Assembly: GCF_024753215.1 (NCBI RefSeq)
Contig: NZ_JANUGV010000002.1
Location: 124,001 to 188,000, forward strand
DNA length: 64,000 nucleotides
Direction: 5' to 3'
Source: Massilia solisilvae
GTDB lineage: Bacteria > Pseudomonadota > Gammaproteobacteria > Burkholderiales > Burkholderiaceae_D
In this document: one piece after another, positions 26,260 through 35,498 of the stretch
Numbering within the stretch: the stretch's first letter is position 1
How the letters are laid out: each line of letters starts with the position of its first letter
Position numbers and translations under genes: made by a program
Notes under the pieces: model-generated
What the model saw: only the letters and a program-made list of their open reading frames with translations
Databases searched by the model: none
What the model was told of the DNA's origin: nothing

Positions 26260-29157
26260 TCAGAACGACTGGTTGTAACGCACGTAGAAGAAGCGGCCCA
26301 GCGACTGGTCCGGATCAACCGACGAGCTCGACGCCTGAGCGCCGGCCTGGTACACGATGCGCGGCTGCTTGTCGAACACGTTGTTCATACCGAACATGAC
26401 CTTGCCGTTCCACGAGGTCTTGTACGATACGTTCAGGTCGTGGTACATGACGGAACCGATCTTGTTCACGTCGGTGCCCCACGATGCCTTCATGCCCGGG
26501 TTGGAGCATTCGACATCGGTATCCCAGCACTGGTCCTTGGTCGGGCTGTAGTAACGCACGCCCCAGGTCGCGCCCCAGTTGCCCAGGGTCCAGTTCAGTT
26601 GGGTGTTCGACTTCACGCGGTTGTAGAAGTACTCGCCGGCATATTCCTGCCAGTCCGAGGTATCGGTGCTCTTGATCTTGAACGAGTTCACGTACGAAGT
26701 CTCGTTGTGGATCGTGAACTGGCCGTACTTCGAGCGCGGGAAGCGGTAGTCCAGCGACAGGTCCAGGCCTTCGGTTTCCATCTTGCCCAGGTTGGCGTTG
26801 CCGCGCGCCAGGGCGGTGATTTCACCGGTGATCGGATCACGCTTGATCGAGCCGCAGAACGAGCTCACACCAGCCACGTAGCACTGGTTGGCGACATAGG
26901 TTGCCGACACGCCGGTGATACGGTTGTTGATGTTGATGCGGTACCAGTCCAGCGAGCCCGAGAAGCCCGGCAGCCACGACGGGCTGTACACGAAGCCGAC
27001 GGTGCGGGTGTAGGCGGTTTCCGGCTGCAGGCTGGCGTTACCGGCGCCGGCCTGGAACGGGTAGGCGCCCTGTGCGCCGCCCGGGTTGGTCAGCGCGGTG
27101 CCGGTCTGGGTCAGCTGGCGGAAGTTCGCCGGCACGCCAGCGGCGGCGCAACGGGCGGCCACGGCCGGATCCTTGGCTGCCGAGCCGTACTTGGTGTCGC
27201 ACGGGTCGAGGTAGGTGTCGAACGACTGCTGGCCGCCGCCGAAGGTGTCACCCACGTACGGTGCGCGGAAGCCCTGGGCCCAGGTGCCGCGGGTCAGCAG
27301 GTCCTTGACCGGCTTGTACTCGAAGCTGATCTTGCTGTTGTTGGTCGAGCCGAAGTTCGAGTAGTCCGAGTGGCGGGTGGCCAGGTCGAACACCAGCTTC
27401 TCGGCCAGGAACTGCTTGGCCAGCACCGGGATACGCAGCTCGGCGTAGGCTTCCTTCACGTTGTACTTGCCGTAGGTCGGGTTGCCGGCCAGGTCGGTCG
27501 AGTAGCCCGATTGCTCGAACTGGCCCGGACGATCGTAGCCCGACACCGAACGGTGCTCGTAACCAGCGGCGAACGACAGCGCGCCGGCCGGCAGGGTGTA
27601 CAGCTCGCCGCCGATGTTGGCGGTGGCGCTGTTGACCGTGCTGCCGTAGGTGGCCTGGCCGGTGGACATCACGTACTGCAGCGCAGCCGGGGTCGAGGCC
27701 GACGGGCCGCCCAGGATGTTGAACGGCACGCATTCGGTCAGCGAGACCGGCTTGGCCGCGGTGCCGCACTGGACCACGCCCGAAGCGTTCATGAACGACG
27801 GGCCGAGGGCCTTCTTCAGGTTGACCAGGTTCAGGTTGCCGGTCGACAGGGTCGAACCGTTCACGGCGCTGTGGTTGTAGTTCACATCCCAGTTCCACGG
27901 CAGGCCGCGCACCGCGAATTCGCCTTCGAAGCCGGCGTCGATGTGCAGCGTGCGGTTTTCGCTTTCGGTGTTACGCGGCACTTCGATGGTACGGCGCCAG
28001 AAGTACAGGTCCTGGCCCTTGCCGGCGCCAGCGACCTGGTTGCCGTACGGGTTGAAGTAGCTGTCCTTGTCGACGTACACCGGGAAGGTGCTCTGCGAGG
28101 TCGAGTTCAGCGGGTAGCCGGCCACGGTGGCTTCGGCGGTGCGCTGCGAGAACATCGCGGTGGTGGTGAAGCGCAGGTCGTCGCGCAGGTTGACCACGCC
28201 CTTGGTGAAGATGGTGTCCAGACGGTTCGGCATGTTGAACATCATCTGGCTGGTCGAGTTGAACTTGTCAGCCGCGGCGCCGGTGTACTTGTGGTAGCTG
28301 TTCGGGTCGCGCGAGTTCGAGCCGGTGCCCACGCCGTCGTAGGTGCCGGTGTGGTTCAGGACCTGGTTGATGACCGAGGTGTCGGCGCCGCCGGTGGCCG
28401 AGACGCCGGCGATGCGGCCCCACGGGCCGGTGCCCAGGGCGGCGGTGGCGTGTGCCGGGCCGTACGAGGTCGAGGTGATGTCGCGCGAGTTCGCCCACAC
28501 CACGCCCTGCTCGGTGTGCGACAGGCCGAACATCAGCGAAGCCTTGTCGTTCGATGCGCCGTAGGTCAGCGAGAAGTCCTTGGCCTTGGCGTCGCCGTGC
28601 TTCTGGTTGGCGCCTTCGTAGACCGACAGCTGGCCGCCTTCCATCTTCTTCTTCAGGATGATGTTGACCACGCCGGCGATCGCGTCCGAGCCGTACACGG
28701 CCGAAGCGCCGTCCTTCAGCACTTCCATGCGCTCGACCATCGACGACGGGATGGTCGACAGGTCGGTGTAGCCGTCCACGGTCTGGGTCCAGCGCTTGCC
28801 GTCCACCAGCACCAGCAGGCGGTTCGAGCCCAGGTTGCGCAGGTTGATGTACTGGCCGCCGTTTTCACGGTTCGATACCAGCGAGCCACCCTTCGAGAAG
28901 TCCGGGGCGCCGGCCGACGACAGGTTGTTCAGGATGTCGCCGACGGTGACCAGGCCCGACTTCTGGATCTGTTCCTGGGTCATCACCTGGACCGGCTGCG
29001 AGGTCTCGAGGTCCACCGCGCGGATGCGCGAACCGGTCACTTCGACGCGCTGCATCGACTGCGGCTGCGCTTCTTGCGCGTATGCCGCTTGCATGCCGAG
29101 GGCCATGCCGCCCAGGCAGATCACGCGGATCGACCGGGACAAGATTTTTTCCATCAT
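26260..29157 (-). CDS. TonB-dependent receptor (TBDT-4)
   Basis: 965 aa outer-membrane transporter. The signal peptide ends near AAYA|QE (residue 27). The plug begins MQRVEVTGSRIRAVDLETSQPVQVM and includes YINLRNLGSNRLLVLVDGKRW and ERMEVLKDGASAVYGSDAIAGVVNIILKKK. The barrel ends with VRYNQSF. The start at 29157 is preceded by AGGAG with eight-base spacing; upstream in-frame codons are rejected. It is a close paralogue of the next receptor upstream (29502-32378), with whole plug blocks shared, so the two arose by tandem duplication. A terminator-like hairpin lies in its leader. The ligand is unknown; the plug type (VEVTGSRI) is common among receptors for carbohydrates and other large ligands in this family of bacteria. 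Confidence 0.94.
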   Translation of the reverse strand: MMEKILSRSIRVICLGGMALGMQAAYAQEAQPQSMQRVEVTGSRIRAVDLETSQPVQVMTQEQIQKSGLVTVGDILNNLSSAGAPDFSKGGSLVSNRENGGQYINLRNLGSNRLLVLVDGKRWTQTVDGYTDLSTIPSSMVERMEVLKDGASAVYGSDAIAGVVNIILKKKMEGGQLSVYEGANQKHGDAKAKDFSLTYGASNDKASLMFGLSHTEQGVVWANSRDITSTSYGPAHATAALGTGPWGRIAGVSATGGADTSVINQVLNHTGTYDGVGTGSNSRDPNSYHKYTGAAADKFNSTSQMMFNMPNRLDTIFTKGVVNLRDDLRFTTTAMFSQRTAEATVAGYPLNSTSQSTFPVYVDKDSYFNPYGNQVAGAGKGQDLYFWRRTIEVPRNTESENRTLHIDAGFEGEFAVRGLPWNWDVNYNHSAVNGSTLSTGNLNLVNLKKALGPSFMNASGVVQCGTAAKPVSLTECVPFNILGGPSASTPAALQYVMSTGQATYGSTVNSATANIGGELYTLPAGALSFAAGYEHRSVSGYDRPGQFEQSGYSTDLAGNPTYGKYNVKEAYAELRIPVLAKQFLAEKLVFDLATRHSDYSNFGSTNNSKISFEYKPVKDLLTRGTWAQGFRAPYVGDTFGGGQQSFDTYLDPCDTKYGSAAKDPAVAARCAAAGVPANFRQLTQTGTALTNPGGAQGAYPFQAGAGNASLQPETAYTRTVGFVYSPSWLPGFSGSLDWYRININNRITGVSATYVANQCYVAGVSSFCGSIKRDPITGEITALARGNANLGKMETEGLDLSLDYRFPRSKYGQFTIHNETSYVNSFKIKSTDTSDWQEYAGEYFYNRVKSNTQLNWTLGNWGATWGVRYYSPTKDQCWDTDVECSNPGMKASWGTDVNKIGSVMYHDLNVSYKTSWNGKVMFGMNNVFDKQPRIVYQAGAQASSSSVDPDQSLGRFFYVRYNQSF

Positions 29158-29174
29158 TTTGCAAACTCCTAGGT

Positions 29175-29205
29175 AAAAACGGCGGCAGCCTATGTCAAGC
29201 CGCCG
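29175..29205 (-). promoter_or_regulatory. Terminator-like hairpin in the leader of TBDT-4
   Basis: On the minus strand CGGCGGC…GCCGCCG (29205-29199 with 29186-29180) is followed by TTTTT (29179-29175), only a few bases before the AGGAG ribosome site. It has the form of an intrinsic terminator placed between promoter and start codon, so premature termination may control the receptor. Confidence 0.5.
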
Positions 29206-29423
29206 CATCGGGTCGCTTTTGGCGAGTTGTTTTCGAAGAAATTACTGAATTAGCGTTCAGCAATTTTTTCAAACCAACAATGGAATCACTCGGGGTGGCA
29301 TGCTGTCAACGGAACTTGCGTGAAAATGCGCAACTGTTGCGAATCGGCGTATGTACGTAAATACTCACGGAATTCCACTTGACGAGTCCGGCGGGGAAGG
29401 TTCAAACGTGACATCTGCATGAC
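29206..29423 (-). promoter_or_regulatory. Promoter region of TBDT-4
   Basis: No gene. It contains GTATGTACGTAAATAC (29349-29364), which combines the GTATGTAY and GTAAATAC words also found near other receptors and the hydroxylase gene. The ATTACTGAATTAGCG region near 29240 is AT-rich. A precise promoter cannot be assigned. Confidence 0.4.
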
Positions 29424-29460
29424 AAAAAAATGCCCGCCGGCAGGGCGCCGGCGGGCATTT
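29424..29460 (-). terminator. Terminator of TBDT-5
   Basis: Perfect 14-bp stem AAATGCCCGCCGGC/GCCGGCGGGCATTT with a five-base loop, followed on the minus strand by a T run. Confidence 0.93.
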
Positions 29461-29501
29461 TCGGGAGGCGTTCGCCAAGCGGGCCGGGTGGCCCGCCGGG
29501 A

Positions 29502-32378
29502 TCAGAATGCCTGGTTGTAGCGGACGTAGAAGAAGCGGTCGATTGGACGTTCCGGATCCACCGAAGCGCCCGACGAGGTGCCGCCCAGGCCGCTTGCGGC
29601 GCTGTAGTTCACGCGCGGCTTCTTGTCGAACACGTTGTTCGCGCCGACCAGCAGCTTGCCCTTCCACGGGAACGCATAGGCCACCGACAGGTCGTTGTAG
29701 ATCTCGGCGCCCAGGTGGTTCACGTTCGGGCCCCAGCTGGCGCGCTCGGTCGGTGCGTTGCACTCGGTGGTCGAATCCCAGCACTGGGCCTTCACGCCGC
29801 TGTAGTAGCGGGTGGCCAGCGTGGCGCTCCAGTTGCCCAGGCTCCAGTCGACAGCGAAGTTGGCTTTCCACTTCGGAATGCCGAATTCGCCGGCGTAGTC
29901 AACCCAGTCCGAGGTCGCGGTGCTCTTGATGCTGTAGTTCTTGACGTAGGTCGATTCCGAACGCACGTTGAACTGGCCGTAGCTGCTGCGCTTGAAGCGG
30001 TAGGCCACGGTCAGGTCCACGCCCTTGGTGCCCAGTTCGCCCAGGTTGGCGTTGCCGCGGTTCAGGCTGGTGATCATGCCGGTGACCGGATCACGCTTGA
30101 ACTTGTCGCAGAACGACTGCACGCCGTTCACGTAGCACTGATTGACCTCGTAGGTGGCCGAGACGCCGGTGATACGGTTCTTGACGTGGATGTCGTAGTA
30201 GTCGACCGAGCCCGAGAAGCCAGGCAGCCACGCCGGGCTGAACACCAGGCCAGCGGTCTTGGTGGTGGCCGTTTCCGGTTCCAGCGCGTCGTTGCCGGCG
30301 CCGGTGTTGAACGGGAACGGGGTCTGCGCGCCGGCGCTGGTGATCGGGGTGCCCGACTGGCCCAGCTGGCGGAAGTTGGCCGGCACGCCGGCGGCACGGC
30401 AGCGGGCCAGCACGGCCGGATCGCTGGCGGCAGCGCCGAACTTGGTGTCGCACGGGTCAAGGTAGCTGTCGAACGACTGCGAGCCACCGCCGAACGTGTC
30501 GTTCAGGGTCGGGGCGCGGAAGCCCTGGGCGTAGGTGGCGCGCGCCAGCAGGTCCTTGATCGGCTTCCACATCACGCTGGCCTTGCTGTTGGTGGTGGTG
30601 CCGAAGTTCGAGTAGTCCGAATGGCGGCTGGCCAGGTCCAGCGACAGCAGCTCGGCGAACGGCACGCCCTTGAGCAGCGGCACGTTGAACTCGAGGTACT
30701 CTTCCTTGACGGTGTACTTGCCGGTGGTGGCGTTGCCAGCCAGGTCGGTCGAGTAGCCGGACTGCTCGAACTGGCCCGGACGGTCGTAGCCCTTCTGGGT
30801 GCGGTGCTCGACGCCCGCGGCGAAGCCGACGGCGCCGGCCGGCAGGTTGAACAGCTCGCCGGTGATGTCGGCGGTGGCGCTGTCCACGTTGCTGCCGTAG
30901 GTGGCCTGGCCGGTGGACATCACGTAGTTCAGCGCTGCCTGGCTCGAGGCCGACGGGCCGCCCAGGATGTCGAACGGGACGCACTCGGTCAGCGACAGCG
31001 GGGCGGCCGGGGTGCCGCACTGGACGGTGCCGGCGGCGTTCTTGAACGACGGGCCCAGGGCTTTCTTCAGGGCCAGCAGGTTCAGGTTACCGGTCTGCAG
31101 CACGTTGCCGGTGATGGCGCTGTGGTTGTAGCCGACGTTCCAGTTGAAGGTCTTGCCCAGCGCGTTGAATTCGCCTTCGAGCACGGCGTCGATGTGCAGG
31201 GTCTGGTTCTTGTTGTCGGTCACGCGCGGCACCTCGATGGTGCGGCGGTAGAAGAACAGGTCCTGGCCCTTGCCGGCGCCGGCCACCTGGTTGCCGTACG
31301 GGTTGTAGTAGCTGTCCTTGTCGATGTAGACCGGGTACTTGCTCTGGGTCATCGAGTTGAGCGGATAGCCGGCGTTCTGGCGCGACGAGCTGCGTTCGGT
31401 GTACATCGCCGTGGTGGTCAGGCGCATGCTGTACGGCAGTTCGATCGAGCCCTTGGTGAAGATGCTGTTCAGCTGCGTCGGCATGGTGAACATCATCTCG
31501 TCGGTCGAGTTGTAGGTGTCCGCGTCGGCGCCGGTGAAGGTGTGGTAGCTGGCCGGATCGCGCGAATTGGAGCCGGTGCCATCACCGAGCCAGCCGCCGG
31601 TGTGGTTCAGGTACATGTTCATGCCGGTGGCGCCGCCGCTGGCGCTGACCGCGCGGATGCGGCCCCACGGGCCGGTGCCGCCGGCGCCGGCGGTGTGTGC
31701 CGGGCCGTAGCTGGAAGCCGTTTCCGGACGCGCATTGGCCCAGACCACGCCCTGTTCGGTGTGCGACAGGGCGAACATGATCGAGGCCTTGTCGCTGCCG
31801 GCGCCGTAGGACAGCGCGTAATCGTTGCTCTTGCCGTCGCCTTTTTCGTTACGGCCCTGGTAGACGGACAGCATGCCGCCTTCCATCGTTTTCTTCAGGA
31901 TCACGTTCACTACGCCGGCGATCGCGTCCGAACCATAGATCGCCGAGGCGCCGTCCTTCAGGATCTCGATGCGCTCGATCATCGAGGCCGGGATGGTCGA
32001 CATGTCGGTGTAGCCGGCCACGGTCGAGGTCCAGCGCTTGCCGTTGACCAGCACCAGCAGGCGGTTGGCGCCGAGGTTGCGCATGTTGATGTACTGGCCG
32101 CCCTGCTCGCGGTTCGAGGTCAGCGTCGAGCCCTTCGAGAACGCCGGGGTGCCGGCCGAGGACAGGTTGTTGACGATGTCGCCGACGGTGATCAGGCCGC
32201 TCTTCTGGATCTGTTCCTGGGTCATCACCTGGACCGGCTGAGCGGTTTCCAGGTCCACCTGGCGGATGCGGGAGCCGGTCACTTCGACGCGGGCGACATT
32301 GCTGTCGGTTTGCGCGAAGGCGGTCAGGGAGTGCAGTGCGACGGCCACGGCCATTGCGATCTTGGTACGTTGTTGCAT
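29502..32378 (-). CDS. TonB-dependent receptor, tandem paralogue (TBDT-5)
   Basis: 958 aa outer-membrane transporter. The signal peptide ends at TAFA|QT (residue 22). The plug begins VARVEVTGSRIRQVDLETAQPVQVM with YINMRNLGANRLLVLVNGKRW and ERIEILKDGASAIYGSDAIAGVVNVILKK; the barrel ends VRYNQAF. GGAGA precedes the ATG at 32378. It is nearly collinear with TBDT-4, including shared barrel words such as DRPGQFEQSGYSTDLAGN and FGGGSQSFDSYLDPCDTK. The sequence differs mainly in loop regions. Own promoter region and own terminator. The ligand is unknown. Confidence 0.94.
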   Translation of the reverse strand: MQQRTKIAMAVAVALHSLTAFAQTDSNVARVEVTGSRIRQVDLETAQPVQVMTQEQIQKSGLITVGDIVNNLSSAGTPAFSKGSTLTSNREQGGQYINMRNLGANRLLVLVNGKRWTSTVAGYTDMSTIPASMIERIEILKDGASAIYGSDAIAGVVNVILKKTMEGGMLSVYQGRNEKGDGKSNDYALSYGAGSDKASIMFALSHTEQGVVWANARPETASSYGPAHTAGAGGTGPWGRIRAVSASGGATGMNMYLNHTGGWLGDGTGSNSRDPASYHTFTGADADTYNSTDEMMFTMPTQLNSIFTKGSIELPYSMRLTTTAMYTERSSSRQNAGYPLNSMTQSKYPVYIDKDSYYNPYGNQVAGAGKGQDLFFYRRTIEVPRVTDNKNQTLHIDAVLEGEFNALGKTFNWNVGYNHSAITGNVLQTGNLNLLALKKALGPSFKNAAGTVQCGTPAAPLSLTECVPFDILGGPSASSQAALNYVMSTGQATYGSNVDSATADITGELFNLPAGAVGFAAGVEHRTQKGYDRPGQFEQSGYSTDLAGNATTGKYTVKEEYLEFNVPLLKGVPFAELLSLDLASRHSDYSNFGTTTNSKASVMWKPIKDLLARATYAQGFRAPTLNDTFGGGSQSFDSYLDPCDTKFGAAASDPAVLARCRAAGVPANFRQLGQSGTPITSAGAQTPFPFNTGAGNDALEPETATTKTAGLVFSPAWLPGFSGSVDYYDIHVKNRITGVSATYEVNQCYVNGVQSFCDKFKRDPVTGMITSLNRGNANLGELGTKGVDLTVAYRFKRSSYGQFNVRSESTYVKNYSIKSTATSDWVDYAGEFGIPKWKANFAVDWSLGNWSATLATRYYSGVKAQCWDSTTECNAPTERASWGPNVNHLGAEIYNDLSVAYAFPWKGKLLVGANNVFDKKPRVNYSAASGLGGTSSGASVDPERPIDRFFYVRYNQAF

Positions 32379-32600
32379 GTATTCTCCGGGTTTGTGGTGC
32401 TTCCGGTCGTGCCGGAAAGCGTCTTATTGGGTTTGCTACAACACACGCCAAATGACCACCCAGGACGCCGGTGAGGCTTCTTGAGTGGGGGGTAAGACGT
32501 GTATGTATCAGATCATCACGTATTGACCCCTGTCAACAAATTGGCAAGTTTTGATGGCCGGAAAACAACAGTTCCGGCCAGCACATCCCGGAGCGGGGAT
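32379..32600 (-). promoter_or_regulatory. Promoter region of TBDT-5 and 3' flank of glnE
   Basis: No gene. GTATGTATCA at 32501-32510 repeats the ten bases seen at 56759-56768. A hairpin TTCCGG-CACGA-CCGGAA (32400-32418) would form in the receptor leader RNA. No glnE terminator is obvious, so read-through from glnE into the receptor is possible. Confidence 0.4.
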
Positions 32601-35330
32601 TCAGGCGGCCGATTCGCCCAGGCACTGGCGCCACAGCGCCACCACGGCGGCGGCGTGGCCGGCCACCAGGGACGGCTCGACGCGGGCGTTGTCCTGCCCT
32701 TGCAGCCGCACCTGGTGCTGCAGCCGGCGCAGCGCGCGGTAGGCATCGGCACAGGCTGCCGCGAGCGCGGCATCGACCAGGCCAAGGTCGCCGCAAAGGC
32801 GCAAAAGCGCGATGTTGCCAGAATTTGCCGTCAGTTGCGGGTGCTGGTGCGCATGGCGCAGCACCAGGTACTGGACCATGAACTCGATGTCGATCATGCC
32901 GCCGGCGTCATGCTTGAGGTCGAACAGGGCGCTGGGGTTGGGGTGGGCGTCGTGGATGCGCTGGCGCATCTTGCGCACTTCCTCGCGCAATTCGGCCTCG
33001 CGCAAGCTCCTGTCCTGGCGCAGCACGCTCTCACGGATCGCCTCGAAGCGCGCGCCGATGGCCGGTTCGCCGGCGCAAAAGCGCGCCCGGGTCAGCGCCT
33101 GGTGCTCCCACACCCAGGCCGACTTGTCCTGGTAGCGCTCGAACGCGCCGACCGAGGACACCAGCATGCCGGAGGCGCCGTCCGGGCGCAGCGCGGTGTC
33201 GATGTCGAACAGGATGCCGGCCGGGGTGTGGCTGGTCATCCAGGTGATGAAGCGCTGCGCCAGCTTGGCGTAGTTGCCCGGAGCGTCCTGGTCGTCGTCG
33301 TCGAACAGGAAGATCACGTCCAGGTCGGACACGTAGCCCAGCTCTTTGCCGCCCAGCTTGCCGTAGGCGATCACGGCAAACGCCGGTTCCTCGCGGTGGC
33401 GTGTGGCGATGGTGCGCCAGGCCCATTTGACGACGGCGGCGACGATGGCGTCGGCCAGCGCCGACAGGTGGTCGGCCAGACGTTCGACCGACAGCTCGCC
33501 GGCCAGGTCCAGCGCCAGCAGGCGGAACAGCTGGGCGTGGTGGGTTTCGCGCAGGATGTCGAGCTGGCGCTCGGTGTCGCCCAGCGCGCCTTCCAGCTCG
33601 GCGTCCAGGCGCGCGGCCAGCAGCGGGATCTCGTCGGCGGCGCCGCCGCGGTCGTCGAGCAGCTCGTCGAGCAGGATCGGGTGCTGGGTGAGGAAGGTCG
33701 CGGCCCAGCCGCTGGCGTTGAACATGCGGATCACGCGCTCGAGCGTGTGCGGGTACTCGGTCAGGAGCGACAGGTAGGCCGAGCGGCGCGCGATGGCCTC
33801 GAAGAAGTCGAGCAGGCGGCCGAGAGTGGCGGTATCGACGCCCACGCCGGCCTCGCGCACCACCGCCACCACCTGGGGCAGGGCGGCGTTGACCAGGCTG
33901 GCGAGCCGGTTGCGGCTGGCCTCGGGCAGGGCCTGCAGGCGCGGCGACTGCAGCGTGCCGGCCAGGCGCTGGGCCGCATCCTGCGGCGCGCCAAAGCCGA
34001 GCGTGGCCAGGTGCTGCGCGATGGCGTCGCGGTCGGCCGCTTCGCCCATCACCACGGCGGCCTCGGGCGTTTCCGCCGCGCTGGGCTCGGGATCGGCGAA
34101 CATGTCGTCGAACTGGGCGGCCACGAACGCGCGCTGGCGCTCCAGCGCGGCCAGCAGGGCGGCGGTGTCGGGCATGCCCATCATGCGCGCCACCACCAGC
34201 TGGTCGTCCGGATTGGCGGGCAGGCTGTGGGTCTGGGCGTCTTCCAGGTATTGCAGCCGGTGCTCGAGGTTGCGCAGGAAGGTGTAGGCTGCCAGCAGGC
34301 CGTCGACCGCTTCCTTCGGCATCAGCTCGCGCTCGGCCAGCAGGCGCAGCGTGGCGCGGGTGGAGCGCTCGCGCAGGGCCGGGTCGCGCCCGCCGCGGAT
34401 CAGCTGGAACACCTGGGCCAGGAACTCGATCTCGCGGATGCCGCCGCGGCCGAGCTTGACGTTGTTGCTGCGCTCCGGGTGCAGGCGTTCCTGGCGGCCG
34501 ACCTCGGCGCGGATCTGGGCATGCATGTTGCGGATCGCATCGATCACGCCGAAGTCCAGATAGCGCCGGTAGCAGAACGGACGGACGATGGCGTCCAGCG
34601 CCGCGATGTCGGCAGCGTCGCCCGTGACGGCGCGCGCCTTGACCCAGGCGTAGCGTTCCCACTCGCGGCCCTGCACCACCAGGTATTCCTCGACCATGGC
34701 CAGGCTGGCCGCCAGCGGCCCGGACTTGCCGTTCGGGCGCAGCGCCATGTCCACCCGGAAGGTGAAGCCATCCTCGGTGATTTCGGACAGCGCCGCGATC
34801 AGCTTGCGCCCCAGGCGCACGAAGAACTCGTGGTTGGACAGCTGGCGCTGGCCGGGGCCGGCGGCGGTCTCGCCGTCTTCGGGATAGACGAAGATCAGGT
34901 CGATGTCGGACGACACATTGAGCTCGAACCCGCCCTGTTTGCCCATGGCCAGCACCATCATTTGCTGGGGCCGCCCGGATTCCTCGCCCACCGGCTGGCC
35001 GTGTGCGGCCACCATGTCGTCCATTAGTTCGGCCAGGTGGGCCTGGATGGCGAAATCGGCAAAGCGGGTGATCGCGGTGACCACTTCGTCCAGGTCGGCC
35101 TGGCCCTCCAGGTCGCGCTGGATGATTGCGGAAAGTAACAAATTGCGCAGGCGGCGCATCGCCCGCACCAGCGACAGGCCGGCCGCAAGATCGGGCTTCA
35201 ATACCGCGCCGAAATCGAGGGAAGCCAGCGATAATTGGGCCAGCTGAGCGACTTGCGTCCCCCGTGCCGGATCAGCGGCGAGCCAGCGTTGATAAAAGCG
35301 CGACGCGCACGCCGGTGATGGAACATTCAT
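32601..35330 (-). CDS. glnE: Bifunctional glutamine synthetase adenylyltransferase/adenylyl-removing enzyme
   Basis: Cytoplasmic enzyme that adenylylates GlnA when nitrogen is plentiful and removes AMP when it is scarce, under PII control. 909 aa, normal length. Two nucleotidyltransferase domains are seen, each with the G-K-x-G-G…S-D-x-D signature: GKQGGFELNVSSDIDL near residues 130-145 (adenylyl-removing) and GKLGGKELGYVSDLDVIF near 655-670 (adenylylating). The linker PII-responsive helical domain lies between them. The ATG at 35330 is chosen; an upstream codon at 35354 adds eight atypical residues. It is divergent from yhdP and works with the glnA and ntrBC genes at the left end of the window. 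Confidence 0.97.
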   Translation of the reverse strand: MNVPSPACASRFYQRWLAADPARGTQVAQLAQLSLASLDFGAVLKPDLAAGLSLVRAMRRLRNLLLSAIIQRDLEGQADLDEVVTAITRFADFAIQAHLAELMDDMVAAHGQPVGEESGRPQQMMVLAMGKQGGFELNVSSDIDLIFVYPEDGETAAGPGQRQLSNHEFFVRLGRKLIAALSEITEDGFTFRVDMALRPNGKSGPLAASLAMVEEYLVVQGREWERYAWVKARAVTGDAADIAALDAIVRPFCYRRYLDFGVIDAIRNMHAQIRAEVGRQERLHPERSNNVKLGRGGIREIEFLAQVFQLIRGGRDPALRERSTRATLRLLAERELMPKEAVDGLLAAYTFLRNLEHRLQYLEDAQTHSLPANPDDQLVVARMMGMPDTAALLAALERQRAFVAAQFDDMFADPEPSAAETPEAAVVMGEAADRDAIAQHLATLGFGAPQDAAQRLAGTLQSPRLQALPEASRNRLASLVNAALPQVVAVVREAGVGVDTATLGRLLDFFEAIARRSAYLSLLTEYPHTLERVIRMFNASGWAATFLTQHPILLDELLDDRGGAADEIPLLAARLDAELEGALGDTERQLDILRETHHAQLFRLLALDLAGELSVERLADHLSALADAIVAAVVKWAWRTIATRHREEPAFAVIAYGKLGGKELGYVSDLDVIFLFDDDDQDAPGNYAKLAQRFITWMTSHTPAGILFDIDTALRPDGASGMLVSSVGAFERYQDKSAWVWEHQALTRARFCAGEPAIGARFEAIRESVLRQDRSLREAELREEVRKMRQRIHDAHPNPSALFDLKHDAGGMIDIEFMVQYLVLRHAHQHPQLTANSGNIALLRLCGDLGLVDAALAAACADAYRALRRLQHQVRLQGQDNARVEPSLVAGHAAAVVALWRQCLGESAA

Positions 35331-35498
35331 GGGTGGGCCTGAAGTGTAAAACAATGCGTTCCGGCAGGCGTGCTATGCGGTAGAATTGCCCGCCATGCTG
35401 GCTGGGGTCAGCATGATGGTAAGGTAGACGCCGCGAATGTTGCAAGCGCTCTCTTATTCAGGAATTATTAAACGGCGAGCCTTTTTATTAGCAACCTG

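Noticed and set aside
24668..26278. A 536-aa plus-strand frame across the metallopeptidase island
   Set aside because: It overlaps two better-supported minus-strand genes with good ribosome sites, a signal peptide and an HExxH motif. Its own translation has no domain and no ribosome site.
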